Under the pieces are notes generated by a model. The model was not told the DNA's origin. It searched no databases and saw only the letters and a program-made list of their open reading frames with translations. DNA of 64,000 nucleotides from Cyclobacteriaceae bacterium (GTDB lineage: Bacteria; Bacteroidota; Bacteroidia; Cytophagales; Cyclobacteriaceae): NCBI GenBank assembly GCA_028281285.1, contig JANQKF010000018.1, positions 1 through 64,000 on the forward strand, read 5' to 3'. Shown one piece after another: positions 17,340-25,869 of this stretch. Each line of letters opens with the position of its first letter. Position 1 is the first letter of the stretch. The position numbers and the translations under genes were made by a program.

Positions 17340-17885
17340 TTAGTCGATATAATCAGGAGGAACAATTCCCTTGAGTCGGAGATAAACCGTCAACTGTCCG
17401 CGATGATGAGCTGCGTGTTCCCTCATCACATACAGTACTTCTTCATAAGTTCGTGTGGTACTCGGCTCAATTGGGTTTTGCCAGGTAGTGGTTTTTTTCA
17501 GTTGATTGTTCGTTATGTTTAAAACAACCTTCTCGGCATAGTCAAAGCTTTCACCAAGCATTCTTAGAAGGTCAGCTTTTGACTTCCCTTCAATTTTCTG
17601 ATCTTCTTCGCTTAATGGAAATTTGCTTTCACCCACAATCGAAGAAAACATGTAATTGGCAGTGATGACATGCATTATGGCTTCGGCAAAAGACCTGATG
17701 CTTTCAACTGGCTTGAAGGAATAACCGTTTTCGGTCATAGCCTCTGCCAGCCTTATGGTATAGACTTTATGTCTTTTCCAACCTTTTAAGAACTTGATGC
17801 CAACCTCTGTTTTTGCGATTTCCTGACTGTGAGATGGAATGGCCAGAAAGGAAAGAATAAGCAAAGAATAATATACCTTTCTCAT
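17340..17885 (-). CDS. Secreted DinB-like four-helix protein
   Basis: 181 residues with a signal peptide ending IPSHSQ. The mature part looks like the DinB/DUF664 four-helix fold: first-helix WKRHKVYTIRLAEAM, middle-helix FAEAIMHVITANYMF and the last-helix motif HAAHHRGQLTVYLRLKGIVPPDY, where HxxHHRGQ carries the metal-ligand histidines. DinB-like proteins are usually cytoplasmic metal-dependent thiol or damage-response enzymes, so an exported version is slightly unusual though known in Bacteroidota. Second gene of the small operon, 3 nt after the esterase. Confidence 0.82.
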   Translation of the reverse strand: MRKVYYSLLILSFLAIPSHSQEIAKTEVGIKFLKGWKRHKVYTIRLAEAMTENGYSFKPVESIRSFAEAIMHVITANYMFSSIVGESKFPLSEEDQKIEGKSKADLLRMLGESFDYAEKVVLNITNNQLKKTTTWQNPIEPSTTRTYEEVLYVMREHAAHHRGQLTVYLRLKGIVPPDYID

Positions 17886-17888
17886 AGA

Positions 17889-18575
17889 TTACTTGCTTTG
17901 TGTAAGGAACCACGAATAGAAATCATTGCTTTGGAATAGTTCTGGCCAGATCCAATGATCTTCACCTTTAATGGTTATTAATTCGGCCTGCGTATCACAG
18001 TCTTTGAGGGTTTGAATTAGTTGCTTTGACCCTGTATAAGGAGTTATGCTGTCCTTGTCTCCATGATAGGCTCTTATGGCTAGATTTTTTGCCTTGCAAA
18101 TTGTAGACGCATTTCCTCCTCCACATATTGGAGAGGCGGCTGTGAACCAATCAGGGCTTTTGGTTATGGCACTCCAGGTACCGTAACCGCCCATACTATA
18201 TCCTGTGATATAAATACGTTTGCGATCCACGTTATACTCCTGGAGTACCTCGCTCAGCAAAGCATCATAATTTACTGAAGACCAACTACAGCCACTATTG
18301 CAATGCGGAGCTACAACCAGAAAGGGAAACTCAAGTCCTGCTTGAGTCGCATACTTTTTTGGGTGATGTTTTGTGTTAGATCCGTCACCACCATGGAGAA
18401 ATAGTAGGAGTGGAGCTGATTCTCTATTTTTTGAATAGTCTTCCGGTAGGGTGACGATGTAGTCAAGACCATCCTTGCTGGTCTTTGGAATGGCTCCCAG
18501 AGATTGGCTGAGGATCGGTTTACTAACGATCAGTCCTAGTAATATGGTCAGTTTCAGGGAGTGTTTAGTAATCAT
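17889..18575 (-). CDS. Secreted PHB-depolymerase/feruloyl-esterase-like hydrolase
   Basis: 228 residues from the ATG at 18575, chosen because MITKHSLKLTILLGLIVSKPILSQ is a good signal peptide; the track start at 18623 adds 16 residues in front of it. Alpha/beta-hydrolase features: LLLFLHGGDGSN (oxyanion region), GYSMGGYGTW (nucleophile Ser), AYHGDKDSITPY (acid) and GEDHWIWPELF (His). Cys pairs around HCNSGCSW and ICGGGNASTIC suggest periplasmic disulfides. It belongs to the esterase D/LpqC-like group that removes acyl groups from polymers or glycans. First gene of the three-gene operon. Confidence 0.82.
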   Translation of the reverse strand: MITKHSLKLTILLGLIVSKPILSQSLGAIPKTSKDGLDYIVTLPEDYSKNRESAPLLLFLHGGDGSNTKHHPKKYATQAGLEFPFLVVAPHCNSGCSWSSVNYDALLSEVLQEYNVDRKRIYITGYSMGGYGTWSAITKSPDWFTAASPICGGGNASTICKAKNLAIRAYHGDKDSITPYTGSKQLIQTLKDCDTQAELITIKGEDHWIWPELFQSNDFYSWFLTQSK

Positions 18576-18722
18576 GAAAAAGTATACTGGGTGAGTAGGA
18601 GGTGGTTGTTGATAATCAGTCATCCGAAAGAATTATGAAGTGATTTGTCTAAGAGGACTGGTTGTAGAGTGGAGATTGCCGAGAATTAATCGAGTGGACT
18701 ATTATTATTTCCTCTTAAAAAC

Positions 18723-18730
18723 TACCTTTG
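18723..18730 (+). promoter_or_regulatory. Putative -7 element of the TPR lipoprotein gene
   Basis: TACCTTTG followed by CGG, identical to the rpsO -7 element. It lies 12-21 nt before the two candidate ATG codons and excludes the upstream GTG of the track ORF as the start. No good TTTG is visible at -33. Confidence 0.5.
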
Positions 18731-18750
18731 CGGTTCATTTGATGGAAGAC

Positions 18751-19350
18751 ATGAGATTAAAATCAATTTTGATGCTTTTGAGCCTGATAATCATAGGGTT
18801 GGCATGTGAGTCTGAGATTACAAGAGAAGGTGATGAATTGTTCAATTCGGGAAAATATCAAGAAGCGGTCGAAGCATACAGCGAGTATCTGAAAACCCGT
18901 CCAAAGGACATTAAAACAATATACAATAGAGGCCGTGCTTACGAAGAACTCGGTCAGGTAGAGAAGGCCAGGGCTGATTTTATCAAAGTGTTGGATATTG
19001 ACGAAAACAACCTCAATGCAAATCTGAGCATGGGTAAATACTGGTACAATAAGAAAGAATTTGATCGTGCCATTAACTTTTTCGATAAGGTGATTTTGGT
19101 CGATGGGCGTGTTGCGGATGCTTATTTACTAAAGGGCCGTTCCTATCATCAGAAAGGGGAGTTTGAAGATGCCATGGAAAACTATAACCAGGCGATAAAC
19201 TTTGACAACCGAAATGGAGAGGCATTTTTGTACCGGGGAGCCCTACGCGTGGCACTCAACCAAAAGAGAAATGCCTGCAGAGATTTGAACCGGGCCAAGG
19301 CATTGGGATCACAAGAAGCAAATGCGGCAATCGCCAAACATTGCCAGTAG
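18751..19350 (+). CDS. TPR-repeat lipoprotein
   Basis: 199 residues from ATG 18751. The track begins at a GTG at 18640, but the -7 element at 18723 and the signal sequence MRLKSILMLLSLIIIGLAC point to 18751 (or ATG 18742). The lipobox GLAC gives a lipidated Cys. Four to five tetratricopeptide repeats follow (GDELFNSGKYQEAVEAYSEYL, YNRGRAYEELGQVEKARADF, LSMGKYWYNKKEFDRAINFFDKV, LLKGRSYHQKGEFEDAMENYNQA), ending in a Cys-containing helix (ACRDLNRAKALG). It is probably a protein-interaction module at a membrane; partner unknown. Confidence 0.85.
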   Translation: MRLKSILMLLSLIIIGLACESEITREGDELFNSGKYQEAVEAYSEYLKTRPKDIKTIYNRGRAYEELGQVEKARADFIKVLDIDENNLNANLSMGKYWYNKKEFDRAINFFDKVILVDGRVADAYLLKGRSYHQKGEFEDAMENYNQAINFDNRNGEAFLYRGALRVALNQKRNACRDLNRAKALGSQEANAAIAKHCQ

Positions 19351-19461
19351 ACCTCTCGGACTATTCATTTCTTTTTTGGTAAATTGATCGGGTCAAGCAA
19401 CGTTTGGCAGACAATTTGCGTCCAATAGAAAAATACGCCAATAGGCATAACTCAAACCATT

Positions 19462-19860
19462 ATGAAAGGAATAGTAAATCTCAAAAACTTATTGTTGATG
19501 TTGACCCTTGTATTTTTTGCAACCGGGTTTACTTTGAAAAATAGCGAGAGTGTTAAATTTTATGATCCCGTAGGAGTATGGGACTGGACTGTATCTACTG
19601 ACGAAGGTGATATGACAGGTGAAATGACCATCTCCCAAAATGAGGATAAGGAATTCGAACTTTCAATTGAAACCGATCAATTCGGGACAATTGAATGTGA
19701 CGATGTGACATTAGACGGAAATACAATGGAAGCCACTGCGGAGGTCGAAGGTGATATCATCGAATTTGAATTCGAATTTGATGGAGATACTATGGAGGGT
19801 TTTGTTGCGACACCTGACGGTGATCTACCTATCGAAGCAGAACGTAGAAAAGGAAAATAA
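19462..19860 (+). CDS. Small acidic secreted protein
   Basis: 132 residues. Signal peptide (LLLMLTLVFFATGFTLKN) and then a short, strongly acidic beta-rich body: GVWDWTVSTDEGDMTGEMTI, DDVTLDGNTMEATAEVEGD, EFEFDGDTMEGFV. The alternating strand pattern resembles small lipocalin-like domains of Bacteroidota. A strong terminator follows immediately. Function unknown. Confidence 0.7.
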   Translation: MKGIVNLKNLLLMLTLVFFATGFTLKNSESVKFYDPVGVWDWTVSTDEGDMTGEMTISQNEDKEFELSIETDQFGTIECDDVTLDGNTMEATAEVEGDIIEFEFEFDGDTMEGFVATPDGDLPIEAERRKGK

Positions 19861-19882
19861 TCTAAGACATTGAATATTTCAG

Positions 19883-19909
19883 AAGGCCGGTATTTCCGGC
19901 CTTTTTTGT
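19883..19909 (+). terminator. Rho-independent terminator
   Basis: Perfect 8-bp stem AAGGCCGG/CCGGCCTT with loop TATTT followed by TTTTT, just after the acidic secreted protein gene and abutting the stop of the convergent endonuclease gene. Confidence 0.85.
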
Positions 19910-20877
19910 TAGAACCAAAGGTCTGACATATCCGACTTTTCGAGAATTTCCTCAAGTTCATCAGACATGGAAGGGAAGAAGTCAAGGCCAGTCATTTTTT
20001 CTACTTCATCAATGGTTACTACAAAACTCCTTAAATCTTCGCTGCTCTTTTCATTATTGAGCATGAAGGCAATGGCCTTAATCCCTGGCTTGGTGATGTC
20101 CAACAATACCTTGTAGTATCGCTCTGGTACGGAGACTTCATTATTGCCAATGGTCTCAAATTGTTTGTTTAACACCGGCCCGGTAACCACATAAAGGTGT
20201 TCGAATTCCAAGGCCCAATCACGGACTTTCTCTTCCAGCTTTCTCCAGATGCCACGATTGAAAGATGGAGCCTGAGGACTCATATTGCTCATATAAAAGG
20301 ATTGACTAAGGGCAAATTGACTGTATGAAAAATCAGCGGCTGGAGCTAAATGTCCTCGATCAAAACCAGAGCCTCTATAATCAGCTAGGGATGCGGATTT
20401 AGTTCTGACTCTTGGGTCTTCTCTAAAATCATCCTTCCTCTCAAATTTTTCGAGCCGAAGACTATCGGCAAAAAGCTGATAGGACACCCAGTTGGCCTGT
20501 TCATGATCTTCGATATACCTCAGGGTAAAATAAGGTCTTTCAATAATTGCCTCTTCAGTAGAATATTTTGGCCATCCGAAATCAAAGGCTTTCGTGAAAT
20601 AGAGGTCATAACCCTCGAGATTCGGTTTTAACGTTGGTTCGGAAGAATTTGGAGTGTTTGATTCTGGGACAGTCGACTCGGTAGAAGCAGGTTCATTATC
20701 ACTCTCAAGGAAACTGAGATTCAGCTTACCTTCCCAAATCGCCAGGCCGGCATATCCTGCTATTACAACAAGAAAAAGCAATAATGAGACTCTTCCCAGG
20801 CTCATTTTCGATGATGTTCTGGAAGTGGTTTTTTTCCGTTTGGTCTTATTCGTAGCTGGCTTTCTCTTCTGGGCCAT
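19909..20877 (-). CDS. DNA/RNA non-specific endonuclease (NucA/Endo G family), membrane-anchored
   Basis: 322 residues from ATG 20877. The track start at 20895 is a TTG overlapping a promoter-like TATCATTG. The N-terminus is Lys/Arg-rich (KRKPATNKTKRKKTTSR) then one transmembrane helix (VSLLLFLVVIAGYAGLAIW), a Ser/Pro/Thr-rich linker, and the beta-beta-alpha-metal nuclease domain with FDRGHLAPAADF (catalytic His in DRGH) and SNMSPQAPSFNRGIW (metal-binding Asn). Topology suggests an inner-membrane anchored or exported nuclease acting outside the cytoplasm, for nucleic-acid scavenging or degradation. No inhibitor gene is adjacent. Confidence 0.9.
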   Translation of the reverse strand: MAQKRKPATNKTKRKKTTSRTSSKMSLGRVSLLLFLVVIAGYAGLAIWEGKLNLSFLESDNEPASTESTVPESNTPNSSEPTLKPNLEGYDLYFTKAFDFGWPKYSTEEAIIERPYFTLRYIEDHEQANWVSYQLFADSLRLEKFERKDDFREDPRVRTKSASLADYRGSGFDRGHLAPAADFSYSQFALSQSFYMSNMSPQAPSFNRGIWRKLEEKVRDWALEFEHLYVVTGPVLNKQFETIGNNEVSVPERYYKVLLDITKPGIKAIAFMLNNEKSSEDLRSFVVTIDEVEKMTGLDFFPSMSDELEEILEKSDMSDLWF

Positions 20878-20971
20878 TCTAAATCGTTTTCGCAATGATA
20901 AGGATAAAATGCAATTGTGGGGATTGAAATGCTTAAATTCAACATCAACTCAATTTTTTAACACCATTCAA

Positions 20972-23900
20972 ATGAATACGATAGAGACTAAGGCTGGCTT
21001 GAAAGTCATCAGAAATTTAGTTCTGATAACGGTTTTGAGCCTTGCCACCTTTTTTGATACTAATGCCTATTTCTGGTTCCAAGAGGAGCAAAAAGAAGAT
21101 ACAACTGGCCAAACTAAGTATAAAGACTTGCCACTAAAGGCCGAACGAACCTTGACTTTCAATACCAACGAGGGGACATGGCTATCAATTGACATTAGTC
21201 CCGATGGTCAAACAATAGCTTTTGACATGTTGGGTGATTTATACACCATGCCATTTACCGGAGGAAAAGCTACCTGGATTACTGATGGAATGGCCTATGA
21301 CACACATCCACGCTTTAGCCCGGATGGCAAGTCCATTGTTTTTACTTCTGATCGAAGTGGTAATGACAACATCTGGACCATGGAATTAGAGTCAAAAGAG
21401 ACCAAACAAATCACCAAAAGCCAAAATGAAAATTTTCAATCTGCTGAATGGTCTCCGGATGGAGAGTATCTTGTGGTATCGAGAGGAAGAAGAGCTTATA
21501 AGCTTTATATGTATCACAAAACCGGTGGCGGAGGATTTCAATTGATTAAGCAGCCTTCCAACCTGAAAACAATCGAACCTACTTTCAGCCCTGACGGTAG
21601 GTTTATCTACTATTCACGAAGAAATGGCGCCTGGAATTATAATGCTCAACTACCGCAGTATCAAATAGGTACTTATGATCGGGAGAACGGACAAAATTCA
21701 GTGATCACGTCTCGCTATGGCTCAGCATTTACTCCTACATTATCGCCCGATGGTAAATGGTTAGTATACGGATCTCGCTACGAAGATCAAACCGGTCTTG
21801 TGTTGAGAAACCTTGCCTCAGGCGATGAGAAATGGTTGGCCTATCCGGTTCAGAGAGATGAACAAGAGTCAATCGCTCCGCTGGGAGTATTGCCGGCAAT
21901 GTCTTTTACTCCAGATAGCAAAGAGTTGGTGGCTTCTTATGGTGGAAAACTTTATCGAATTCCAGTGGCTGGAGGGGATGCAATTGAAATCCCTCTAGAC
22001 GTGGATGTGGAGTTGGAGATGGGACCTCGTGTCAAATTTGACTATCCGATTTCTGATAATTCGGATATGATCGTGACCCAAATTCGAGACGCGGTGCCCT
22101 CTCCTGATGGTAGCAAATTGGCCTTTACATCACTGAACCGGTTGTATGTGATGGACATCCCGGATGGTGAGCCTAAAAGACTCACTTCTATGGAAATGAC
22201 TGAAGCACAACCGACTTGGTCTCCTGATGGAAAAATGGTGGCTTTTGTCACTTGGTCAGATAGTGATGGGGGAAGCATTTACAAGGTAAATGTGGATGGA
22301 AGACCTCGTCCTGAAAAGATAAGCACAGAAGCGGCAATTTATGGAACGCCAAGTTGGTCGACAGATAACAGAATTGTCTATACACGAGGCAGCGCGCAAA
22401 ATATGAAGGATGCAGCTGGGCCGTTTACGCCAAATGCTGCTTCTGACCTTTATTGGGTTTCGGCCAACGGTGGAGAAACACATTGGATCATGAAAACTAA
22501 TGGGAGAGGGAATCCCCATTTTGTGAAAGGAAGTGATCGAATTTACCTCAGCAGTTTCAGTGGTTTGAGCTCTGTCAGGTGGGATGGGACAGATGAAAAA
22601 CAACATGTGGCCATTACCGGGATCACCACTTTTGGTACTAACCCTGCCGAGCATCATGCACCTGATCATGGCTCAGGACACATACATGGCTTGCTTTATA
22701 TGGAAGATGCAAGGGAGAACAACCCTCCAACGAGAGCAGCCTGGATTAGAATGGCACCGGAGGGGGATAAAGCTCTGGCTCAAGTGAATAATGACATTTA
22801 TGTAGTGACTGTACCTAAACTGGGACAAACGCCCACTATTTCCGTGGCTAACCCAGCCTCCTCTCAGTTCCCATCCTGGAAATTGACCGAAATAGGAGGG
22901 CAATTCCCGGCATGGTCGCATAGTGCCAAAAAAGTACACTGGTCGATAGGAAACGCTCACTTCATTTATGACCTGGATGAGGCAAAGGCGTTTAAGGACA
23001 GCGTGGATTTGGCTAAAAAAGAGAAAGAGAAGGCAGAAAAGGCGAAATCGAAAGAGGAAAAGGAAAAAGAGAAGAAAGAAAAAGAAGAAGCGGAAAAAGA
23101 TAAAACGGACGAAGAAAAAGAAGCCGATAAGAAGAAAAAGGAGGAAGAGAATAAGGCATATGAGCCTATTGAATTCCGAGTTGAGATTACCGCCCAAAAA
23201 GATGTGCCTGAAGGGCGTGCGTTATTGAAAGGAGCAAGGATCGTCACAATGAATGGTGATGAAGTGATCGAGAATGGTGATGTCCTTATTGAAAATGCCC
23301 GGATTAAGGCTATTGGCCCATCAGGTAGTTTGAATGTGCCGAGAAGGACACAAACCATTGATGTCTCAGGCAAAACAATCATTCCAGGTATGGTCGACAC
23401 GCATGCTCACATGTGGCCAGCATGGGGTATTCATAAGAATCAAGTTTGGATCTATGCTGCTAACCTGGCCTACGGTGTAACGACAACACGTGATCCTCAG
23501 ACGGCAACCACTGATGTATTGACCTATTCCGATATGGTTGAGACAGGTCAGATCGTTGGTCCAAGGGTGTATTCCACAGGACCTGGTGTCGGCTTTTGGA
23601 TGTACAATATGAAGAGTCTGGAGCATACTAGAAAAGTGCTGAAACAGTACAGCGAATACTACAATACCAAGACGATCAAGATGTACCTGACTGGTAACAG
23701 GAAGCATAGGCAATGGATAATTCAAGCTTCCAGGGAACAGAAACTGATGCCTACAACAGAAGGTGGTCTTGATTTTAAACACAACATGGCCAATTTGGTG
23801 GATGGTTATCCGGGTCATGAACATGCACTACCTATACATCCGTTATACAAGGATGTAACCAAGGTGGTAGCTGATTCAAAAATGGCCTATACACCCACAC

Positions 23901-24469
23901 TTTTGGTAGCTTATGGAGGTCCGTGGGCTGAGAATTATTTCTATTCACGTGAAAACCCATACCACGATAAGAAGTTGAGCTACTTTACGCCTTATAACGA
24001 ACTAGCACCTAAGTCCAGAAGGAGACCGGGTTGGTTTATGGATGAGGAACATGTATTTCAGAAGCATGCCGAAGGGGTTAATTCTGTGGTAGAACAAGGT
24101 GGCCTGGCCGGGGTTGGAAGTCACGGTCAGTTACAGGGCCTTGGATATCACTGGGAACTTTGGGCAATGGCTTCCGGAGGCATGACCCCGATGAACGCCT
24201 TGAAGACAGCAACTATCCTGGGAGCTGAGGCTATCGGCTTGGAGAAGGATCTCGGTTCTTTGGAGGTAGGAAAACTTGCTGATCTGATTATTCTGGATAA
24301 GAATCCTTTGGAGGACATCCGAAATACCAATACTATTCTTCAAGTGATGAAGAACGGAAGGTTATACGATGGGAATACGCTGGACGAAGTTTACCCCCGT
24401 AAGAAAAAGGCTGATCCGTTCTGGTGGCATACTTCCAAACCCGAAGGGCTACCGGGAATCAAAAAATAA
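20972..24469 (+). CDS. Secreted amidohydrolase with N-terminal TolB-like beta-propeller
   Basis: 1165 residues from ATG 20972. The track ORF starts at 20654, inside the opposite-strand endonuclease; the signal-like segment NLVLITVLSLATFFDTNA fixes the start. Residues about 60-660 contain WD40-like/TolB repeats (SPDGQTIAFD, SPDGKSIVFTSDRSG, SPDGEYLVVSRG, SPDGKMVAFVTW). A linker of about 50 residues is almost only Lys and Glu. The C-terminal domain is a metal-dependent amidohydrolase: ISGKTIIPGMVDTHAHMW (HxH metal site), GYPGHEHALP, GVGSHGQLQGLGYHWEL, and LGSLEVGKLADLIILDKNPLEDI. Probably periplasmic; this propeller-amidohydrolase family is common in Bacteroidota, substrate unknown (cyclic dipeptides or ureides are possible). 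Confidence 0.88.
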   Translation: MNTIETKAGLKVIRNLVLITVLSLATFFDTNAYFWFQEEQKEDTTGQTKYKDLPLKAERTLTFNTNEGTWLSIDISPDGQTIAFDMLGDLYTMPFTGGKATWITDGMAYDTHPRFSPDGKSIVFTSDRSGNDNIWTMELESKETKQITKSQNENFQSAEWSPDGEYLVVSRGRRAYKLYMYHKTGGGGFQLIKQPSNLKTIEPTFSPDGRFIYYSRRNGAWNYNAQLPQYQIGTYDRENGQNSVITSRYGSAFTPTLSPDGKWLVYGSRYEDQTGLVLRNLASGDEKWLAYPVQRDEQESIAPLGVLPAMSFTPDSKELVASYGGKLYRIPVAGGDAIEIPLDVDVELEMGPRVKFDYPISDNSDMIVTQIRDAVPSPDGSKLAFTSLNRLYVMDIPDGEPKRLTSMEMTEAQPTWSPDGKMVAFVTWSDSDGGSIYKVNVDGRPRPEKISTEAAIYGTPSWSTDNRIVYTRGSAQNMKDAAGPFTPNAASDLYWVSANGGETHWIMKTNGRGNPHFVKGSDRIYLSSFSGLSSVRWDGTDEKQHVAITGITTFGTNPAEHHAPDHGSGHIHGLLYMEDARENNPPTRAAWIRMAPEGDKALAQVNNDIYVVTVPKLGQTPTISVANPASSQFPSWKLTEIGGQFPAWSHSAKKVHWSIGNAHFIYDLDEAKAFKDSVDLAKKEKEKAEKAKSKEEKEKEKKEKEEAEKDKTDEEKEADKKKKEEENKAYEPIEFRVEITAQKDVPEGRALLKGARIVTMNGDEVIENGDVLIENARIKAIGPSGSLNVPRRTQTIDVSGKTIIPGMVDTHAHMWPAWGIHKNQVWIYAANLAYGVTTTRDPQTATTDVLTYSDMVETGQIVGPRVYSTGPGVGFWMYNMKSLEHTRKVLKQYSEYYNTKTIKMYLTGNRKHRQWIIQASREQKLMPTTEGGLDFKHNMANLVDGYPGHEHALPIHPLYKDVTKVVADSKMAYTPTLLVAYGGPWAENYFYSRENPYHDKKLSYFTPYNELAPKSRRRPGWFMDEEHVFQKHAEGVNSVVEQGGLAGVGSHGQLQGLGYHWELWAMASGGMTPMNALKTATILGAEAIGLEKDLGSLEVGKLADLIILDKNPLEDIRNTNTILQVMKNGRLYDGNTLDEVYPRKKKADPFWWHTSKPEGLPGIKK

Positions 24470-24493
24470 AGGACCTTTCAAGACTAATACAGT

Positions 24494-24530
24494 AGAAAAG
24501 GCCCAATCTTAAGGTTGGGCCTTTTCTGGT
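24494..24530 (+). terminator. Strong bidirectional terminator
   Basis: Perfect 13-bp inverted repeat AGAAAAGGCCCAA / TTGGGCCTTTTCT with an 8-nt loop, A-rich on the left and T-rich on the right, directly after the amidohydrolase gene. Confidence 0.88.
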
Positions 24531-24620
24531 ATTGATGCCCATGAAATTAAAATTGTAATTTAGATAAGCACCTTGTCAGGTTTCCAAACTGGCATGCGTC
24601 TGATAGGTGTAGATTCCAGG

Positions 24621-25121
24621 ATGAACGATATATTTTTTAAGCAAAAAGTAATCTCGAAAAAAGGCATGATGTTTAGGGCCGCTTTGAGAATACTGGGAAA
24701 CAGGGCAGATGCCGAAGATGCGACTTCAGAGGCCATTTTGAAGCTTTGGGTCAAACGAGATCAGCTTAATAGATATGAGAATTTGGATCGAATCCTTTAT
24801 ACGGTTGTCAAAAACCAGTGTCTGGATATGTTAAGAGCAAACAATAGCTTTTTACCCATTCAGGAAGAATTTAAGCTCTATTCTCAAGATACATCATCAG
24901 ACTCAAAGGCAAACGAGAGGCTTGACAAAGTCAAAAAAATAATCAACTCGCTACCTGATAAACAGAAGATGATGATGCATTTCAGAATGACCGAGGGCTA
25001 CTCAATGCAAAAGATAGCGGACTTGATGAATGAGAAAGTGAATACGGTAGAAGTGACCCTTTCAAGGGCTAGGAAAAAAATTAGGGAACAGTATGAAAAA
25101 GATGTCACTCAATCACATTAA
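24621..25121 (+). CDS. ECF-type RNA polymerase sigma factor
   Basis: 166 residues from ATG 24621 (MNDIFFKQKV); the track uses TTG 24573, and ATG 24594 is another option. Region 2 is seen as MMFRAALRILGNRADAEDATSEAILKLWVKRD and ILYTVVKNQCLDMLRA, region 4 as INSLPDKQKMMMHFRMTEGYSMQKIADLMNEKVNTVEVTLSRARKKIREQY. It overlaps the next gene (membrane protein with HEAT repeats) by 29 nt, as expected of a sigma/anti-sigma pair. Probably responds to a cell-envelope signal. Confidence 0.92.
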   Translation: MNDIFFKQKVISKKGMMFRAALRILGNRADAEDATSEAILKLWVKRDQLNRYENLDRILYTVVKNQCLDMLRANNSFLPIQEEFKLYSQDTSSDSKANERLDKVKKIINSLPDKQKMMMHFRMTEGYSMQKIADLMNEKVNTVEVTLSRARKKIREQYEKDVTQSH

Positions 25122-25869
25122 ATATCTTCTGGATAAGTATCTGGAAGGCAAAACCTCACTAAAGGAAGAAGAGACTCTGATTGACTTTTTTCAATCGGGT
25201 GATATTCCCGAAGAGCTTGAGCAGTACACAGCAGAGTTCAGTCACTACGGTATTTCAAGATCTGAAGAACCTGGTGATCTTGTCCAAGACACAATCGACA
25301 GTCTTAATTTAGAAGCGAAAGTCAGATCAAACTTTTATGCTTCTCCCTGGTATAGAGTGGCCGCAACATTCCTGTTAGTAGCTGTTGCTTTCTTGTCTGG
25401 ATATGGTCTTAATGTGAGAAACGACCTCCAGAATGAGGTCCACTCATTAAAAGACGAACTTTTGGATTTAAAAGAGACTACTGTGCAGGTCATGTTAAAG
25501 GGAGAATCCTCCCATCAGAGAATTCAGGCTTTGGTGATAGCCAGCCAACTTGAAACGGTGTCCGAAGAACTAATCGGTAATGTCCTGGCTACCTTCAATG
25601 AGGACAAAAGCCCGATGGTTAGGAGCGTGGCCCTGGAGTTTCTGGGAATGCACAGTCAGTCAGAATCCGTACGGTCAGTTTTGGTCAATTTACTTCAAGA
25701 ACAAGATTTGCTTTCGCTCCAAATAGAATTGCTCTGGCTGATTCAAGAATCTGGTGATGAGCAATTGATCGAAGAACTTCGTGAGCTTTTGGACTCAACG
25801 GATGTGAGCGAGGAACTAAAGGAAGAGATTAAACTTGTGATTCAAAACGACAAAACTCAAAGTATATGA
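25093..25869 (+). CDS. Putative anti-sigma factor with C-terminal HEAT-like repeats
   Basis: 258 residues. The N-terminal 60 residues (LDKYLEGKTSLKEEETLIDFF) match the start of Bacteroidota anti-sigma factors, with the LL-KYLEGKTSLEEE motif. One transmembrane helix follows (VAATFLLVAVAFLSGYGL), then a coiled coil (RNDLQNEVHSLKDELLDLKETTVQVML) and HEAT-like repeats (SHQRIQALVIASQL, SPMVRSVALEFLGMHS, LSLQIELLWLIQESGDEQLIEELREL). The outer part would sense a partner by protein contacts. Translationally coupled to the sigma gene upstream and to the DUF4097-like gene downstream (ATGA overlap). Confidence 0.8.
   Translation: MKKMSLNHIKYLLDKYLEGKTSLKEEETLIDFFQSGDIPEELEQYTAEFSHYGISRSEEPGDLVQDTIDSLNLEAKVRSNFYASPWYRVAATFLLVAVAFLSGYGLNVRNDLQNEVHSLKDELLDLKETTVQVMLKGESSHQRIQALVIASQLETVSEELIGNVLATFNEDKSPMVRSVALEFLGMHSQSESVRSVLVNLLQEQDLLSLQIELLWLIQESGDEQLIEELRELLDSTDVSEELKEEIKLVIQNDKTQSI

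Noticed and set aside
18640-18750. Upstream GTG start for the TPR lipoprotein
   Set aside because: The -7 element and the lipoprotein signal lie downstream of it.
20654-20971. N-terminal extension of the amidohydrolase ORF
   Set aside because: It overlaps the opposite-strand endonuclease 5' half, and the signal peptide begins only after ATG 20972.
22673-23400. Long open frames on the minus and plus strands opposite the K/E-rich linker (174, 144 and 86 aa)
   Set aside because: They result from AAG/GAA-rich codons, giving only Phe/Leu/Ser or Lys/Arg strings, and lie wholly inside the amidohydrolase gene.
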